Positions 1 to 8,624 are shown, numbered from the stretch's first letter. The stretch: 64,000 bases of DNA from UBA6623 sp965248235 (GCA_965248235.1 CBDFIU010000005.1:1736001-1800000); one strand, 5' to 3'. Translations and numbers: made by a program. Notes: generated from the sequence alone by a model not told the origin.

Positions 1-780
1 GAGAAGGTGCCACTGGACTGGGCGATGACGCAGAACAACCTCGGTACCGCGCTTCGGAGACTCGGGGAGCGGGAGAGTGGGACGGAGCGGCTGCAGCAGG
101 CATTGGCGGCCTACCGCGCGGCGCTCGAAGAACTGACCCCGGAGAAGGTGCCGCTGGACTGGGCGACGACGCAGAGCAGCCTCGGCAACGCGCTTCAGAG
201 CCTCGGGGAGCGGGAGAGTGGGACGGAGCGGCTGGAGCTGGCGGTGGGGGCCTACCGCGCGGCGCTCGAAGAGCGGACCCGCGAGAAGGTGCCGCTAAGT
301 TGGGCGATGACGCAGAACAACCGCGGCAATGCGCTTCGGAAACTCGGGGAGCGGGAGAGTGGGACGGAGCGGCTGGAACTGGCGGTGGGGGCCTACCGCG
401 CGGCGCTCGAAGAGTGGACCCGGGAGAAGGTACCGCTGAACTGGGCGCGGACGCAGAACAACCGCGGCAACGCGCTTGCGAGACTCGGGGAGCGGGAGAG
501 TGGGACGGAGCGGCTGGAGCTGGCGGTCGAGGCCTACCGCGCGGCGCTCGAAGAGCGGACCCGCGAGAAGGTGCCGCTAAGTTGGGCGATGACGCAGAAC
601 AACCGCGGCAATGCGCTTCGGAAACTCGGGGAGCGGGAGAGTGGGACGGAGCGGCTGGAGTTGGCGGTGGGGGCCTACCGCGCGGCGCTCGAAGAGTGGA
701 CCCGGAAGAAGGTGCCGCTGAACTGGGCGACGACGCAGAACAACCTCGGCAGCGCACTTCTGAGACTCGGGGAGCGGCGG
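1..780 (+). repeat. Tandem 141-bp coding repeat
   Basis: The unit boundary GAGAAGGT recurs at 1, 142, 283, 424 and 565 (AAGAAGGT at 706), an exact 141-bp period. Unit 3 (283-423) and unit 5 (565-705) differ at only two bases, while units 2 and 4 diverge more. This suggests a recent 282-bp duplication or gene conversion inside the TPR array. Confidence 0.9.
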
Positions 781-996
781 AAGGAAGCGCCGCTGGTTTG
801 CGATGCTTTGGGAGTGCATCTGGTGGGTTGGGAAGTTTTCAGTGAGGCCGGGGCGAGCCACTATACCACCATGGCCAAAAACGGAATCGAGTCCGATCTT
901 GCGGTATTGAAACACGTCGCGGAGGCTGTCGAATACGAGGAGTGTATAGACCGTCACCGGCAGGCGCTAGACGCTGCGTTGGGCGGCGAGGAATAG
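1..996 (+). CDS. Tetratricopeptide-repeat protein, 3' part (gene enters from the left edge)
   Basis: The reading frame is open at base 1 and stops at 994-996, so the start lies outside the window. The visible 331 codons consist of five full and one partial near-identical 47-residue units (consensus core W-A-x-T-Q-N-N-x-G-x-A-L, then L-G-E-R-E-S-G, then A-Y-R-A-A-L-E-E). This is a TPR-type helix-turn-helix unit with an extended spacer. A non-repetitive tail of about 75 residues follows. Such arrays are protein-protein interaction scaffolds, often in signalling or STAND/CHAT-type proteins. No catalytic domain is visible in this part. The IS1595 element lies about 100 bases downstream. The scaffold role is a family-level inference. 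Confidence 0.85.
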   Translation, partial: EKVPLDWAMTQNNLGTALRRLGERESGTERLQQALAAYRAALEELTPEKVPLDWATTQSSLGNALQSLGERESGTERLELAVGAYRAALEERTREKVPLSWAMTQNNRGNALRKLGERESGTERLELAVGAYRAALEEWTREKVPLNWARTQNNRGNALARLGERESGTERLELAVEAYRAALEERTREKVPLSWAMTQNNRGNALRKLGERESGTERLELAVGAYRAALEEWTRKKVPLNWATTQNNLGSALLRLGERRKEAPLVCDALGVHLVGWEVFSEAGASHYTTMAKNGIESDLAVLKHVAEAVEYEECIDRHRQALDAALGGEE

Positions 997-1102
997 GCGA
1001 GGTCGGGGGCGAGAGCTTGCAAGTTCCTGGCCACCGCTTAGCGGGAAGAATTCGAAGGTTGCTGAGGTTTCGGGAATCGGATCAAGAGCGAGGAAAACAC
1101 GG

Positions 1103-2142
1103 TAGATGGGTATTTACTTGACTCAGGTATTGGGAAATAGCCCCTACATGTTGTGGTCGTCCGTAGCGCGTGTCGCGGTGCCTCCGACCAGCGATTTGTA
1201 GGGTGCCGGTGGCACGGCGACGGCCTGTTGAACCAGGCGGTAAAAGAGCTTGCCTCGACTTCTGGACTTGCGGCGGTTGAAGCGGAAGGCGAATTCGTCG
1301 AGGTAGGAGTCGAGATGCTCGTGACTGACCGCTCCTTGATGCGTGCCCAGTATCCAGCGCTTCACTAACGACACCACGCGGTGCACCCGGGGGAGCAGTT
1401 TCGAGGCGCGCGCCGGTTGCCCCTCCAGGTAGCTCACCTCGTGGCGATAGCCGTCGCCTTCGAGCGGTTCGTATCCCAGCCAACCGTCGGTATGGACCAC
1501 GCTGCCGGGTTCGATCGACTCGCCGACGAAGGCCATCAAGCTGTCCCCGGAGGCGTTGGGAATGGTGCGTATCCGAACCCGCCCGATGCCGGCACCATCT
1601 TCCTCGGCCGCTACTACAATCAGCGCCTTAGCGTCGGTTTGGCGACCGCGCACGCCCTCCTCCAAGCCTCCTAAGTAAGTCTCGTCAACCTCCACGCGCC
1701 CGCTGAGCCGATCGCGTCCGGGCCGCACCATGGCGCGCCGGAGCTTATGCAACCAAGTCCAGGCCGTTTTGTAGCTGCCCAGGCCCAACACCCGCTGCAA
1801 GCCCAGCGCGCTCGCCCCGTTCTTCTGGCTCGTGAGCCACCACATGGCTCGAAACCAACTCTGGAGGGGTTGGCGGGTGTCTTGAAATATTGTGCCCGCC
1901 GTTGGAGAAGCTTGATGCCCGCAGCCGGCGCACTCCAGCAGCGCTGTCCGCACCGCCCACGCTTTGTCGTGCCCGCATCGCGGACAACGAAAACCCTCCG
2001 GCCAGCGGAGTTGACACAGATACTCTCGACAGGCCTGCTCGGTGGCGAAACGCGCCTCGAACTCGGCCAGATTCCGAGGATAATCTTCCATTTCCCCGAT
2101 CCTACATCTTGTGGTCACCTGAGTCAAGTAAATACCCATCTA
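1103..2142 (-). mobile_element. IS1595-family insertion sequence, 1,040 bp
   Basis: Perfect 26-bp inverted repeats bound the element at 1103-1128 and 2117-2142; each reads TAGATGGGTATTTACTTG... inward. One ISXO2-like transposase gene lies between them on the minus strand. The 8 bases outside each end (1095-1102 and 2143-2150) do not match, so no target duplication is visible. This hints at a later flank rearrangement or an uncertain outer boundary. Confidence 0.9.
1144..2091 (-). CDS. IS1595 (ISXO2-like) family transposase
   Basis: About 315 residues. An N-terminal zinc-ribbon (C-P-R-C-G-H, then C-A-G-C-G-H) is followed by the DDE-type ISXO2 domain. Visible blocks are V-D-E-T-Y-L-G-G (first Asp), H-T-D-G-W-L-G-Y (second Asp) and a C-terminal F-x-F-N-R-R motif typical of the family. 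It moves the element by cut-and-paste or co-integrate chemistry. An in-frame ATG at 2139 lies inside the terminal repeat. The start at 2091 (M-E-D-Y-P) gives the usual family N-terminus and is preferred. The gene looks intact. Confidence 0.9.
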   Translation of the reverse strand: MEDYPRNLAEFEARFATEQACREYLCQLRWPEGFRCPRCGHDKAWAVRTALLECAGCGHQASPTAGTIFQDTRQPLQSWFRAMWWLTSQKNGASALGLQRVLGLGSYKTAWTWLHKLRRAMVRPGRDRLSGRVEVDETYLGGLEEGVRGRQTDAKALIVVAAEEDGAGIGRVRIRTIPNASGDSLMAFVGESIEPGSVVHTDGWLGYEPLEGDGYRHEVSYLEGQPARASKLLPRVHRVVSLVKRWILGTHQGAVSHEHLDSYLDEFAFRFNRRKSRSRGKLFYRLVQQAVAVPPAPYKSLVGGTATRATDDHNM

Positions 2143-2150
2143 GGGGTATA

Positions 2151-3164
2151 ATGCCGGGATTTCACCAAGACCTTCAGGAAAGATCCAGGATCAAGACTGT
2201 GCTAGAAGAGCTGTCAAAGTTCGACCCCCAACAGCTGGTCAGAACAGAGGTAGGAGAATCGTTCAACTTCCAAGTTGCTGTGCCTTTTTTCGAGGACATT
2301 GTCGGGCTGTCATCCGAAATGCTAGAGAACGGATCCGCAGATCACGTTTGGGGGCCTGCGATTCACTCTTCACTACAAACACTGACCAAGACAAAGCAGA
2401 TCCTCGCCCAGATTGGTCAAGCAAGGGTGGAAGACATCAGCATCGAGTGGCGCGACAGACAACTCGACGCGCTGAACAACCAATGGGGCGAATTTCTACG
2501 ACTCTCTGGTACGTTTATGGCTACTCACAGCCTCGAACGACGTAGGCTAGCGCAGAGTGAGCAGAGCGTTCGCGCCAAACTGGAAACCGTCACACACTTA
2601 GAAGGCGATGTCGCCTCTGCGAAAAAGGACTACGAGCACCTTTCCGAACAACACGTGAGGAAGCTCAAGGAGGTAGGGGTTTCGTTCCACGCCAGCCACT
2701 TCAAAACCGAGGCGGATTCGAATCGAACCGCCTCATGGGTTTGGCTTATCGCATTGACACTTGTTGGTGGATTCACAGCATGGTACTCGCTAGGGGAGTT
2801 GACTGCCGCCGTCGAAGACCTCCCTAAAGACGCGAGCGTCGGCCACGTTGTCCAATTTACGGTTGTACGTCTGATAGTGGTTTCACTACTGATGTTCGCG
2901 ATCGGCTTCTGCTCCCGAAATTACTCTGCCAGTCGCCACAACTTCGTAGTCAACAAACATCGAGCGAATGCACTGCAAAGCTTCCTGACCTTCGAAGGGG
3001 CAGCGGAGAAGCCGGAGACCAAAGATGCTGTGCTCCTAGAGGCAACGCGCTCGATCTTCTCACCTCAGAGCAGCGGCTACGCCAAAGGTATGAGCGAGCC
3101 ACAAGCAGGAGGGCCGGTGATCGAGATCTTGCAGCGAGCAGCCCGATCAGTGCCCAAGGGGTAG
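2151..3164 (+). CDS. Hypothetical membrane protein with two transmembrane segments
   Basis: The open frame extends leftward through the antisense of the transposase, but the first start outside the insertion sequence is ATG 2151, giving 337 residues. The first 180 or so residues are soluble, and a helical coiled-coil-like stretch lies around residues 130-175. Two hydrophobic segments follow (about residues 190-212 and 233-258), then a charged tail. No family is recognised. The IS1595 right end is only 8 bases upstream of the start, so the native promoter, and possibly part of the gene, has been displaced. Confidence 0.6.
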   Translation: MPGFHQDLQERSRIKTVLEELSKFDPQQLVRTEVGESFNFQVAVPFFEDIVGLSSEMLENGSADHVWGPAIHSSLQTLTKTKQILAQIGQARVEDISIEWRDRQLDALNNQWGEFLRLSGTFMATHSLERRRLAQSEQSVRAKLETVTHLEGDVASAKKDYEHLSEQHVRKLKEVGVSFHASHFKTEADSNRTASWVWLIALTLVGGFTAWYSLGELTAAVEDLPKDASVGHVVQFTVVRLIVVSLLMFAIGFCSRNYSASRHNFVVNKHRANALQSFLTFEGAAEKPETKDAVLLEATRSIFSPQSSGYAKGMSEPQAGGPVIEILQRAARSVPKG

Positions 3165-3172
3165 TGGCGCGC

Positions 3173-4636
3173 CTATGGCCGTTCCAAGGCCTCGCGCCGC
3201 CTCCCCGCCGCTTCGTCCCAGCCCTCGCCGGCGGGCTCGTAGGTCTTCGGCTCAAACGACCGCCGGACGATGTCGCGCAGCTCTTCGCGACCGCTGATCC
3301 GGCCCAGCGCCATGGCTTGCAGCAGCAGGTTCCCGATGGCGGTGGCCTCGACCGGGCCGGCGACGACCGGCATACCCACGGCGTCGGCGGTGTATTGGCA
3401 GAGCAGTTCGTTGCGGGAGCCGCCTCCGACTACGTGCAACGTTTCGGCGCGGCGGCCGGTGATGGCTTCCAGATCGTCGATAACTTGGCGATACGCGAGC
3501 GCCAGGCTTTCGAAAATCGTACGGGCGAATTGGCCGACGGTTTCGGGTCGCGGTTGGCCGATCGCGGCGCAGTGGTCGGCGATGCGCTCGGGCATGCCGC
3601 CCGGCGCGGTGAAGCTCGGGTCGTTGACGTTCATCAGCGAGCGGAAGGGGGGTTCGGCGCGGGCGGCGGCGAGTAGTTCGTCGTAGCTTGTCTCGATGCC
3701 GCGGCGGGACCAATCGCGGCGGCACTCTTCGAGCAGCCACATGCCGCAGATGTTCTTGAGCAAACGCGTTGTTCCCCAGGCGCCGCCTTCGTTGGTGAAA
3801 TTGCGCTCGAGGGTGGCGGGGGTGACGTAGGGTTGGCTGGTCTCGGCGCCCATCAGCGACCAGGTCCCCGAGCTTACGTAAGCCCACTCGCCCTTCCCGG
3901 CGGGCACGGCGGCGACGGCCGAGCCGGTGTCGTGCGAAGCAGGCGTGGTTACCGCCATGGGCCCGACGCCGCACTCCTCGGCAACGTGGTCGACGAGGCG
4001 GCCCACTTCAGTAGCCGGGGGCACGACCGGGGGCAAGATGCCGGAGGGCAGGCCGAGCTTATCGAGCAGGCCGCGCGCCCAGTCGTCTTCGCGGGGGTTG
4101 TGGAATTGGGTGGTCGAGGCGTCGGAGAATTCGCAGACTTTGTTCCCGCTAAACCAGTAATGGAATAGGTCGGGCATCATCAGCAGAGTTTCGGCCCGCT
4201 CGAGCGCGGCGGTGTCTTTCATCGAATAGAGCTGGAAGAGGGTGTTGAGCTCCATGAATTGCAGGCCGGTTTGCTCGAAGATCTCCTCGCGCGAGACGAT
4301 TTTCGTGACGGCGTCGATCATGCCGTTGGTGCGGGAGTCGCGGTAGTGATGGGGGTTGCCGACGAGCTCGCCGTCGCGGTCGAGCAGCGCGTAGTCGACG
4401 CCCCAGGTATCGACGCCGAGCGAGGCGGGCTTGTGCTCGGCGGCCTTGCGGAGGCCGATCTTCATTTCATCGAATAAACGCAGGACGTCCCAGTGCAGCG
4501 CGCCGAGGGTACGAATGCCGGGATTGCGGAAGCGGTGCAGTTCGGTGAGCGAGAGGCGGTCGTTCGCGAGCGTGCCGAGAATGGCGCGTCCGCTCTCGGC
4601 GCCGAGGTCGATGGCTAGATAGCTTTCAGAGGCCAC
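3173..4636 (-). CDS. rhaB: Rhamnulokinase
   Basis: 487 residues, an FGGY-family sugar kinase close to the usual RhaB length. It phosphorylates L-rhamnulose to rhamnulose-1-phosphate in cytoplasmic rhamnose breakdown. The N-terminal ATPase motif A-I-D-L-G-A-E-S-G-R is the RhaB form of the family signature (other FGGY kinases usually have D-x-G-T). S-H-D-T-G-S-A-V, V-S-S-G-T-W-S-L and the C-terminal V-V-G-G-G-S-R-N-E-L motif are all present. The start is GTG at 4636 with GAGG upstream. No rhaA or rhaD is adjacent. The stop lies 8 bases from the end of the convergent membrane-protein gene. Confidence 0.93.
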   Translation of the reverse strand: MASESYLAIDLGAESGRAILGTLANDRLSLTELHRFRNPGIRTLGALHWDVLRLFDEMKIGLRKAAEHKPASLGVDTWGVDYALLDRDGELVGNPHHYRDSRTNGMIDAVTKIVSREEIFEQTGLQFMELNTLFQLYSMKDTAALERAETLLMMPDLFHYWFSGNKVCEFSDASTTQFHNPREDDWARGLLDKLGLPSGILPPVVPPATEVGRLVDHVAEECGVGPMAVTTPASHDTGSAVAAVPAGKGEWAYVSSGTWSLMGAETSQPYVTPATLERNFTNEGGAWGTTRLLKNICGMWLLEECRRDWSRRGIETSYDELLAAARAEPPFRSLMNVNDPSFTAPGGMPERIADHCAAIGQPRPETVGQFARTIFESLALAYRQVIDDLEAITGRRAETLHVVGGGSRNELLCQYTADAVGMPVVAGPVEATAIGNLLLQAMALGRISGREELRDIVRRSFEPKTYEPAGEGWDEAAGRRREALERP

Positions 4637-4837
4637 GAGGGGTTTTCCTCATTCGTTCGTGAAAGCCAAATTGTCGCGCAGACGGGGCGGGGATTCAATA
4701 GCCGGCAGGGGGAGAGGCGGAATTGTTGGGGGACAAGTCGTTTCTAAGAATCCGCGGATTTACGATACCGCCATGAAACCTTCGCTCCCGTTGGCGTTCC
4801 CGCCGCCCTTTCAGGGCTCAACCTGATTTGATTGCGT

Positions 4838-4875
4838 ACCTAGGGTTCCGCCTTCGGCTCCACCCTAGGCTATAT
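4838..4875. repeat. Dispersed hairpin repeat, family 1, copy 1
   Basis: Lies in the 341-base gene-free stretch 4637-4977. The arms CCTAGGGT and ACCCTAGG flank a conserved centre TCCGCCTTCGGCTCC and are followed by GGCTATATTC. Copies with different but still complementary arms (CCCGCGGT/ACCGCGGG) occur at 31572-31610 and 62442-62480 in the opposite orientation. A second small hairpin, GCCGC-TTC-GCGGC, follows directly. I see no gene in this stretch. Confidence 0.75.
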
Positions 4876-4977
4876 TCCCGCCGCCGCTTCGCGGCTCAAG
4901 GCATTCGCGATTCTGTCGGGCTCGAATGTAATGCATGATCGGGCGGCCGGGTGGTGCACTTCTTTCGGGCGCGGAGC

Positions 4978-6081
4978 CTACGGCGTCCAAGAGCTGGTTT
5001 CGATTAGGTGGGGTTCGACTTTGGCGGCGTCAAAGCGCACGCCGTGGCCGGGCTCTTGCGACGGATAGGCGAAGCCGTCCTCGACGCGCAGCGGCTCGGT
5101 GACGAAGCGGTTGAGGAAGGGGATGTGTTCGGCGAAGATCGCGTTGGGGACGGCGCAGACCATTTGGGTGTGGAATTCCATGAGGAAATGCGGGGCGACG
5201 ACGACGTTGAAGCCGTTCGCCATATTGGCGATGCGCAGCCATTCGGTGATGCCGCCGACGCGGCCGACGTCGGGTTGGAGGATGCCGGCGGCGTCTTGCG
5301 CCAGGTATTCCTTGAAGGCAAAGCGATTGTAGAGGCTTTCGCCGATGGCGATGGGAATGGAGGTGCCGCGTGAGAGATGGGCGTGGCCGCCGACGTCGTC
5401 GGCCTCGATGGGTTCCTCGAGCCAGTAGAGGTCGAACTCCTCGAAAAGGTGGGCGCGGGCGAGCGCTTCGGCCGCGGTCCAATGAAGATTGGCGTCGACC
5501 ATGAGTTTCGTGTCGTCACCGATGGCTTGGCGGACGGCGCGGATGCGGGCAACATCCTCGGCGCGGTCGGGTTTGCCGACTTTCATCTTGATGCCGGCGA
5601 AGCCCTGGGCGAGGTTTTCGGCGGAGTTGCGGATCAGCTCGTCTTGGGAATGGTTGAGCCAACCGCCGTCGGTGTCGTAGATGGGGATGCGTTCGCGGGC
5701 GGCGCCAAGAAGTTTATAGAGCGGTTGCTCGGCGCGGATGCCCTTGAGGTCCCAGAGAGCGATGTCGGCGGCGGCATAGGCGACGGGCAGCAAGCCTTGG
5801 CGGCCGATCCAATGCAGTTGCCACCAGATCTTTTCGAAGAGGCGTTCGATGTCGTCGGATTCCTCGCCGAGCAGCAGCGGAACGATTTCAGTATCGAGCA
5901 GCACTTTGACGGCGCGGCCGCCGCGACCGATGGTGTAGCCGAAGCCGAAGCCGGTCGTGCCGTCCTCGGTGTGAATCTCGGCGCTGACGGCCTCGAGCGC
6001 CGAGAATTCCTGGATGGCGTCGACGATCTTACGGTGGGCGGGAAGGCGATAGAGAGCGGTATCGATGCGGGTGATCTTCAT
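4978..6081 (-). CDS. Mandelate racemase/muconate-lactonizing enzyme family protein (acid-sugar dehydratase-like)
   Basis: About 367 residues, an enolase-superfamily (beta/alpha)7 barrel. Visible catalytic elements are the K-x-K base pair in G-I-K-M-K-V-G, metal ligands Asp in V-D-A-N-L-H-W, Glu in L-E-E-P-I-E and Glu in I-G-E-S, and His in V-V-A-P-H-F. This pattern fits the MR subgroup, whose members often dehydrate sugar acids such as fuconate, rhamnonate or galactonate. Substrate cannot be fixed from sequence. ATG 6081 (M-K-I-T-R-I) is preferred over the ORF's first start at 6120. Proximity to rhaB suggests deoxy-sugar catabolism. Confidence 0.85.
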   Translation of the reverse strand: MKITRIDTALYRLPAHRKIVDAIQEFSALEAVSAEIHTEDGTTGFGFGYTIGRGGRAVKVLLDTEIVPLLLGEESDDIERLFEKIWWQLHWIGRQGLLPVAYAAADIALWDLKGIRAEQPLYKLLGAARERIPIYDTDGGWLNHSQDELIRNSAENLAQGFAGIKMKVGKPDRAEDVARIRAVRQAIGDDTKLMVDANLHWTAAEALARAHLFEEFDLYWLEEPIEADDVGGHAHLSRGTSIPIAIGESLYNRFAFKEYLAQDAAGILQPDVGRVGGITEWLRIANMANGFNVVVAPHFLMEFHTQMVCAVPNAIFAEHIPFLNRFVTEPLRVEDGFAYPSQEPGHGVRFDAAKVEPHLIETSSWTP

Positions 6082-6268
6082 GGTCGGTGGTGGTAGTTTC
6101 CGGATGAGAAGAGTCTTCAAGTGTAGACGAGGGAAGTGCCGAGAGGGACTCGTGCCGGTCGCGGCCTCACAGCGGACCTTACGTCGCCGGAGGGCCCGCC
6201 GGGGGCTTTAGAGAGTGTGGGGGCGGAGATAAGAACGCGAGCGAAAGTAAACCTTGGGGGCGTTGATC

Positions 6269-6291
6269 CGTCAGGCGATGAGAAAAGCGGG
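6269..6291. repeat. Dispersed repeat family 2, partial copy
   Basis: The core CGTCAGGCGATGAGAAAAGC abuts the rpmB stop. Longer copies share this core at 22005-22074 and 40318-40385. All three lie on the 3' side of minus-strand genes. Confidence 0.6.
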
Positions 6292-6528
6292 CTAGATCTT
6301 TTCGCCGCGCTTGCGCATGTCGGCGAGGACGCGGTCGATGCCGACTTTCGTGATGATCCTGATGGCCTTGGCGCTGACCTTCATCTTGACCCAACGCTTT
6401 TCGCTGGGCACCCAAAAGCGTTTGACGTGCAAGTTGGGCTCGAAGCGGCGCCTGGTTTTGTTGTTGGCGTGCGAGACGTTGTTGCCCGACATGGGTTTCT
6501 TACCGGTAACCGCGCAAACTTTCGCCAT
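6292..6528 (-). CDS. rpmB: 50S ribosomal protein L28
   Basis: 78 residues, the usual size for bL28, a component of the large ribosomal subunit. It starts M-A-K-V-C-A-V-T-G-K-K-P and contains the diagnostic G-N-N-V-S-H-A-N-N-K-T-R-R-R-F block and a basic C-terminus. It lacks the zinc-binding cysteine pairs of some L28 forms, having a single Cys near the N-terminus. AAGGAG lies 8 bases upstream of ATG 6528, which decides the start over the in-frame TTG two codons earlier. It stands alone, as is common. Confidence 0.97.
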   Translation of the reverse strand: MAKVCAVTGKKPMSGNNVSHANNKTRRRFEPNLHVKRFWVPSEKRWVKMKVSAKAIRIITKVGIDRVLADMRKRGEKI

Positions 6529-6777
6529 GGTCAATCTCCTTCGGGCTTCTCGAAAACGCCGTGAAAATCCGCCGGGCGGCGGGCAGGCAGAGCGAAGCGA
6601 TACCTTCTGTATCGTAGCACGGCCGGCGACGGTAGGTTTCGGCGAATCGCCGGTCGCCGCATCGGGGCAGCGCGGGGCCGCTCTTCGACCCGACGATAAT
6701 TCCCGTGCACGCCAAGGTGCGCCCCGTTGCCGTCATCGACGAATCAATGAACCCGGTACGGCTTGATACGGTGACGG

Positions 6778-6806
6778 TTGACAGTATGCCGGGTCGTCCT
6801 TAGAAT
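6778..6806 (+). promoter_or_regulatory. Sigma-70-type promoter upstream of the DksA/TraR-like gene
   Basis: TTGACA (6778-6783), a 17-base spacer, then TAGAAT (6801-6806). The -35 is perfect and the -10 matches 5 of 6 bases. The predicted start is near 6813, about 45 bases before the coding start at 6858. The rest of the 329-base gap between rpmB and this gene (6529-6857) shows no gene. Confidence 0.7.
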
Positions 6807-6857
6807 ACTGTCTACGGAGAGTGGCACCTAGCTTTAGCGTGAATGTGCCTAGAGTGA

Positions 6858-7238
6858 ATGCGAAGGGCGCAACTGGAAAGATATCGCCGTCGGCTCGAGC
6901 AGGAGCAGGACGATATCCGTGCCTTGATCTCTCGCGGCAGTCAAGCTATTCGAACCACGCGCGAGGATGAGCCGGAAGACAGCGCGGCGAAAGCGGCGAA
7001 TTCCTATTCCAAAGAGTTCCTTTCGCACCAGAGCGACACGAATCTTTCCCATCTCAACTTGGTGGAGGACGCTCTTCGACGCATTGACAGCGAAGGATAC
7101 GGCCGTTGCCAATCGTGCGATGAAAAGATCGAGTCAAAGCGCCTCAACGCGGTACCCTGGACTCGACATTGCCGCGGCTGCCAGGAATTGGCGGAAGAAT
7201 TGAACACGGCCGTGCCGCGCCGCGACGGTTCGACCTGA
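6858..7238 (+). CDS. DksA/TraR-family zinc-finger protein
   Basis: 126 residues. An N-terminal coiled-coil helix (about residues 5-70, rich in E/R/L) is followed by a four-cysteine zinc finger, C-Q-S-C-D at about 82-85 and C-R-G-C at about 103-106. This is the DksA/TraR layout. Family members bind the RNA polymerase secondary channel and modulate initiation with ppGpp. Shorter relatives are common in Acidobacteria and this may be one of those rather than DksA proper. A strong promoter lies at 6778-6806. comF follows on the same strand. Confidence 0.8.
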   Translation: MRRAQLERYRRRLEQEQDDIRALISRGSQAIRTTREDEPEDSAAKAANSYSKEFLSHQSDTNLSHLNLVEDALRRIDSEGYGRCQSCDEKIESKRLNAVPWTRHCRGCQELAEELNTAVPRRDGST

Positions 7239-7324
7239 TTTTCGGAGGACTCGCCTTCCCCAGTACGCTATCCAGTACGATTGCAAGAGTTCTCCCCGCC
7301 GCGGCCCTGCGCGGGCCGTTCGAT

Positions 7325-8103
7325 GTGCTGTTCCGCGCCTTTTTCCCGGATGACTGCAGGTTGTGCGAGCGCGAGTTGACGCGCGTCACGGCGGCCCCGG
7401 TCTGCGGTCCCTGTTGGAAGAGATTGCAAGCCGGCGGGCGACTGCGGGGTGCGTTCTATGCGGCCATCCGTTTGAGGACGCCGACAAGGCACTCGATCGT
7501 TGCGGAGCTTGCCGCATGGAACCGCCGTCATTTGACCGCGCGCGCAGTTTCGGAACGTATGAGGGGGATCTGCGAAGACTGATCCACTTGATGAAGTACG
7601 ACGGTATGCGTCCGTTGGCGAAACGGCTGGGGCGACTGATGGCGGCGACGGCGGCCGATTTCGAGGCGGTGGACTATTTGGTGCCGGTGCCGCTCTATCG
7701 CCGGCGTCGATGGAGTCGGGGGTTTAATCAGGCGGCCTTGTTAGCGGCCGCCATGGCGGAGGCAACCGGCATTCCGGCGCGGGGCGGGTTGCTTCGGCGT
7801 ACGCGGGCTACTGAATCGCAGGCGGGTTTGTCGAACCACCAGCGGCGCGCCAACGTGACCGGGGCGTTTTCGACGCCGAGGCCGCGGGAGGTTCGGGGGC
7901 GGCGGATTCTGCTGATCGATGACGTGATGACGACCGGGGCTACGCTGGAGGCCTGCGCGAAAGCGCTGAAACGGGCCGGAGCCCAATACGTTGGGGCTGT
8001 CACGTCGGCGCGGGCCATGCGACGTATGATTGAGGTAGGCGGCGCGGCGCGCCGGGTGGAGGCTCGGCAAGCGGCGGCCGGGACGGCGAGTCAGCCATGG
8101 TGA
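7325..8103 (+). pseudogene. comF: ComF-family phosphoribosyltransferase-like protein, frameshifted
   Basis: The N-terminal zinc ribbon (C-R-L-C then C-G-P-C) reads in one frame from about 7325 (GTG; an earlier in-frame ATG is at 7169). The second cysteine pair (C-V-L-C-G-H-P-F, C-G-A-C) and the whole PRTase domain with the PRPP loop L-I-D-D-V-M-T-T-G-A-T read in another. Adding one G to the GGGG run at 7446-7449 fuses them seamlessly as R-L-R-G-C-V-L-C-G-H. So there is a one-base deletion or a sequencing error. ComF proteins support DNA uptake or act as general PRTase relatives. An intact downstream frame could still be made from an internal start. It overlaps the HNH gene by 7 bases. Confidence 0.8.
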
Positions 8104-8624
8104 ATACGGTTGCATTGGGAGCGCCGGTGCTGGTCCTCAACGCCAGCTACGAGCCGATCAACGTGTGCGCGGCTCGGCGGGCGCTGGTGTTGCTGTTGAA
8201 GGGCGTGGCGGCGGAAGAAGAGCCGAGTTCCCTCGCGGTTCGTTCGGCGACAAGGGTGGTCAGCGTGCCGTCGGTGATTCGGCTGCTCGAATATCGCCGC
8301 ATTCCGCGCCAGACGCGGGCGCTTTCGCGTAAGAACATCTTGGTACGAGACCGCCATACCTGCCAATACTGCACCACGACCTATCCGGCGAACGACTTGA
8401 CGCTGGACCATGTGGTGGCCCGCTCTCGAGGAGGCAAGAGTACGTGGGAGAATCTGGTGGCTTGCTGCCGCCGCTGCAACAACCGCAAGGGCGACCGGAT
8501 GCCCGAGGAAGCGGGGATGACATTGATGCGCCGGCCGCGGCCGTTTACCCTTCACACCAGCCGCAGTTTGATGCGCCAATTGGGCGGCCGGCAACACAGT
8601 TGGCGCAAGTATTTGTTTTATTAG
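8097..8624 (+). CDS. HNH endonuclease
   Basis: 175 residues of the widespread stand-alone HNH family. The N-terminal V-L-V-L-N-A-S-Y-E-P-I block is characteristic. The HNH core is C-Q-Y-C, then L-D-H-V-V-A-R-S-R-G-G, then N-L-V-A-C-C-R-R-C-N-N-R-K-G-D: two zinc CxxC pairs and the catalytic His. It probably nicks or cleaves DNA, but the cellular role of the family is not settled. The start overlaps the end of comF, suggesting a shared transcript with the DksA-like gene and comF. Confidence 0.9.
   Translation: MVNTVALGAPVLVLNASYEPINVCAARRALVLLLKGVAAEEEPSSLAVRSATRVVSVPSVIRLLEYRRIPRQTRALSRKNILVRDRHTCQYCTTTYPANDLTLDHVVARSRGGKSTWENLVACCRRCNNRKGDRMPEEAGMTLMRRPRPFTLHTSRSLMRQLGGRQHSWRKYLFY

Noticed and set aside
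1..780. CRISPR-like regular repeats
   Set aside because: The 141-bp period is coding, in frame, with no unique spacers, and translates to TPR units.
300..845. Second repetitive open frame over the TPR array
   Set aside because: It is the +2 shadow of the TPR gene. The repeats keep it open, but its Gly/Arg-rich product is not protein-like.
1890..2150. N-terminal extension of the two-TM protein into the IS1595 element
   Set aside because: These codons are antisense transposase sequence. The extension exists only because the insertion joined two open frames.
1095..2150. 8-bp target duplication around IS1595
   Set aside because: The flanking 8-mers AAACACGG and GGGGTATA do not match, and shifting the boundary by a few bases does not help.
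7420..7470. Programmed frameshift in comF
   Set aside because: No slippery heptamer followed by a strong hairpin is evident, and other genes nearby show ordinary indels. A mutation or sequencing error is simpler.
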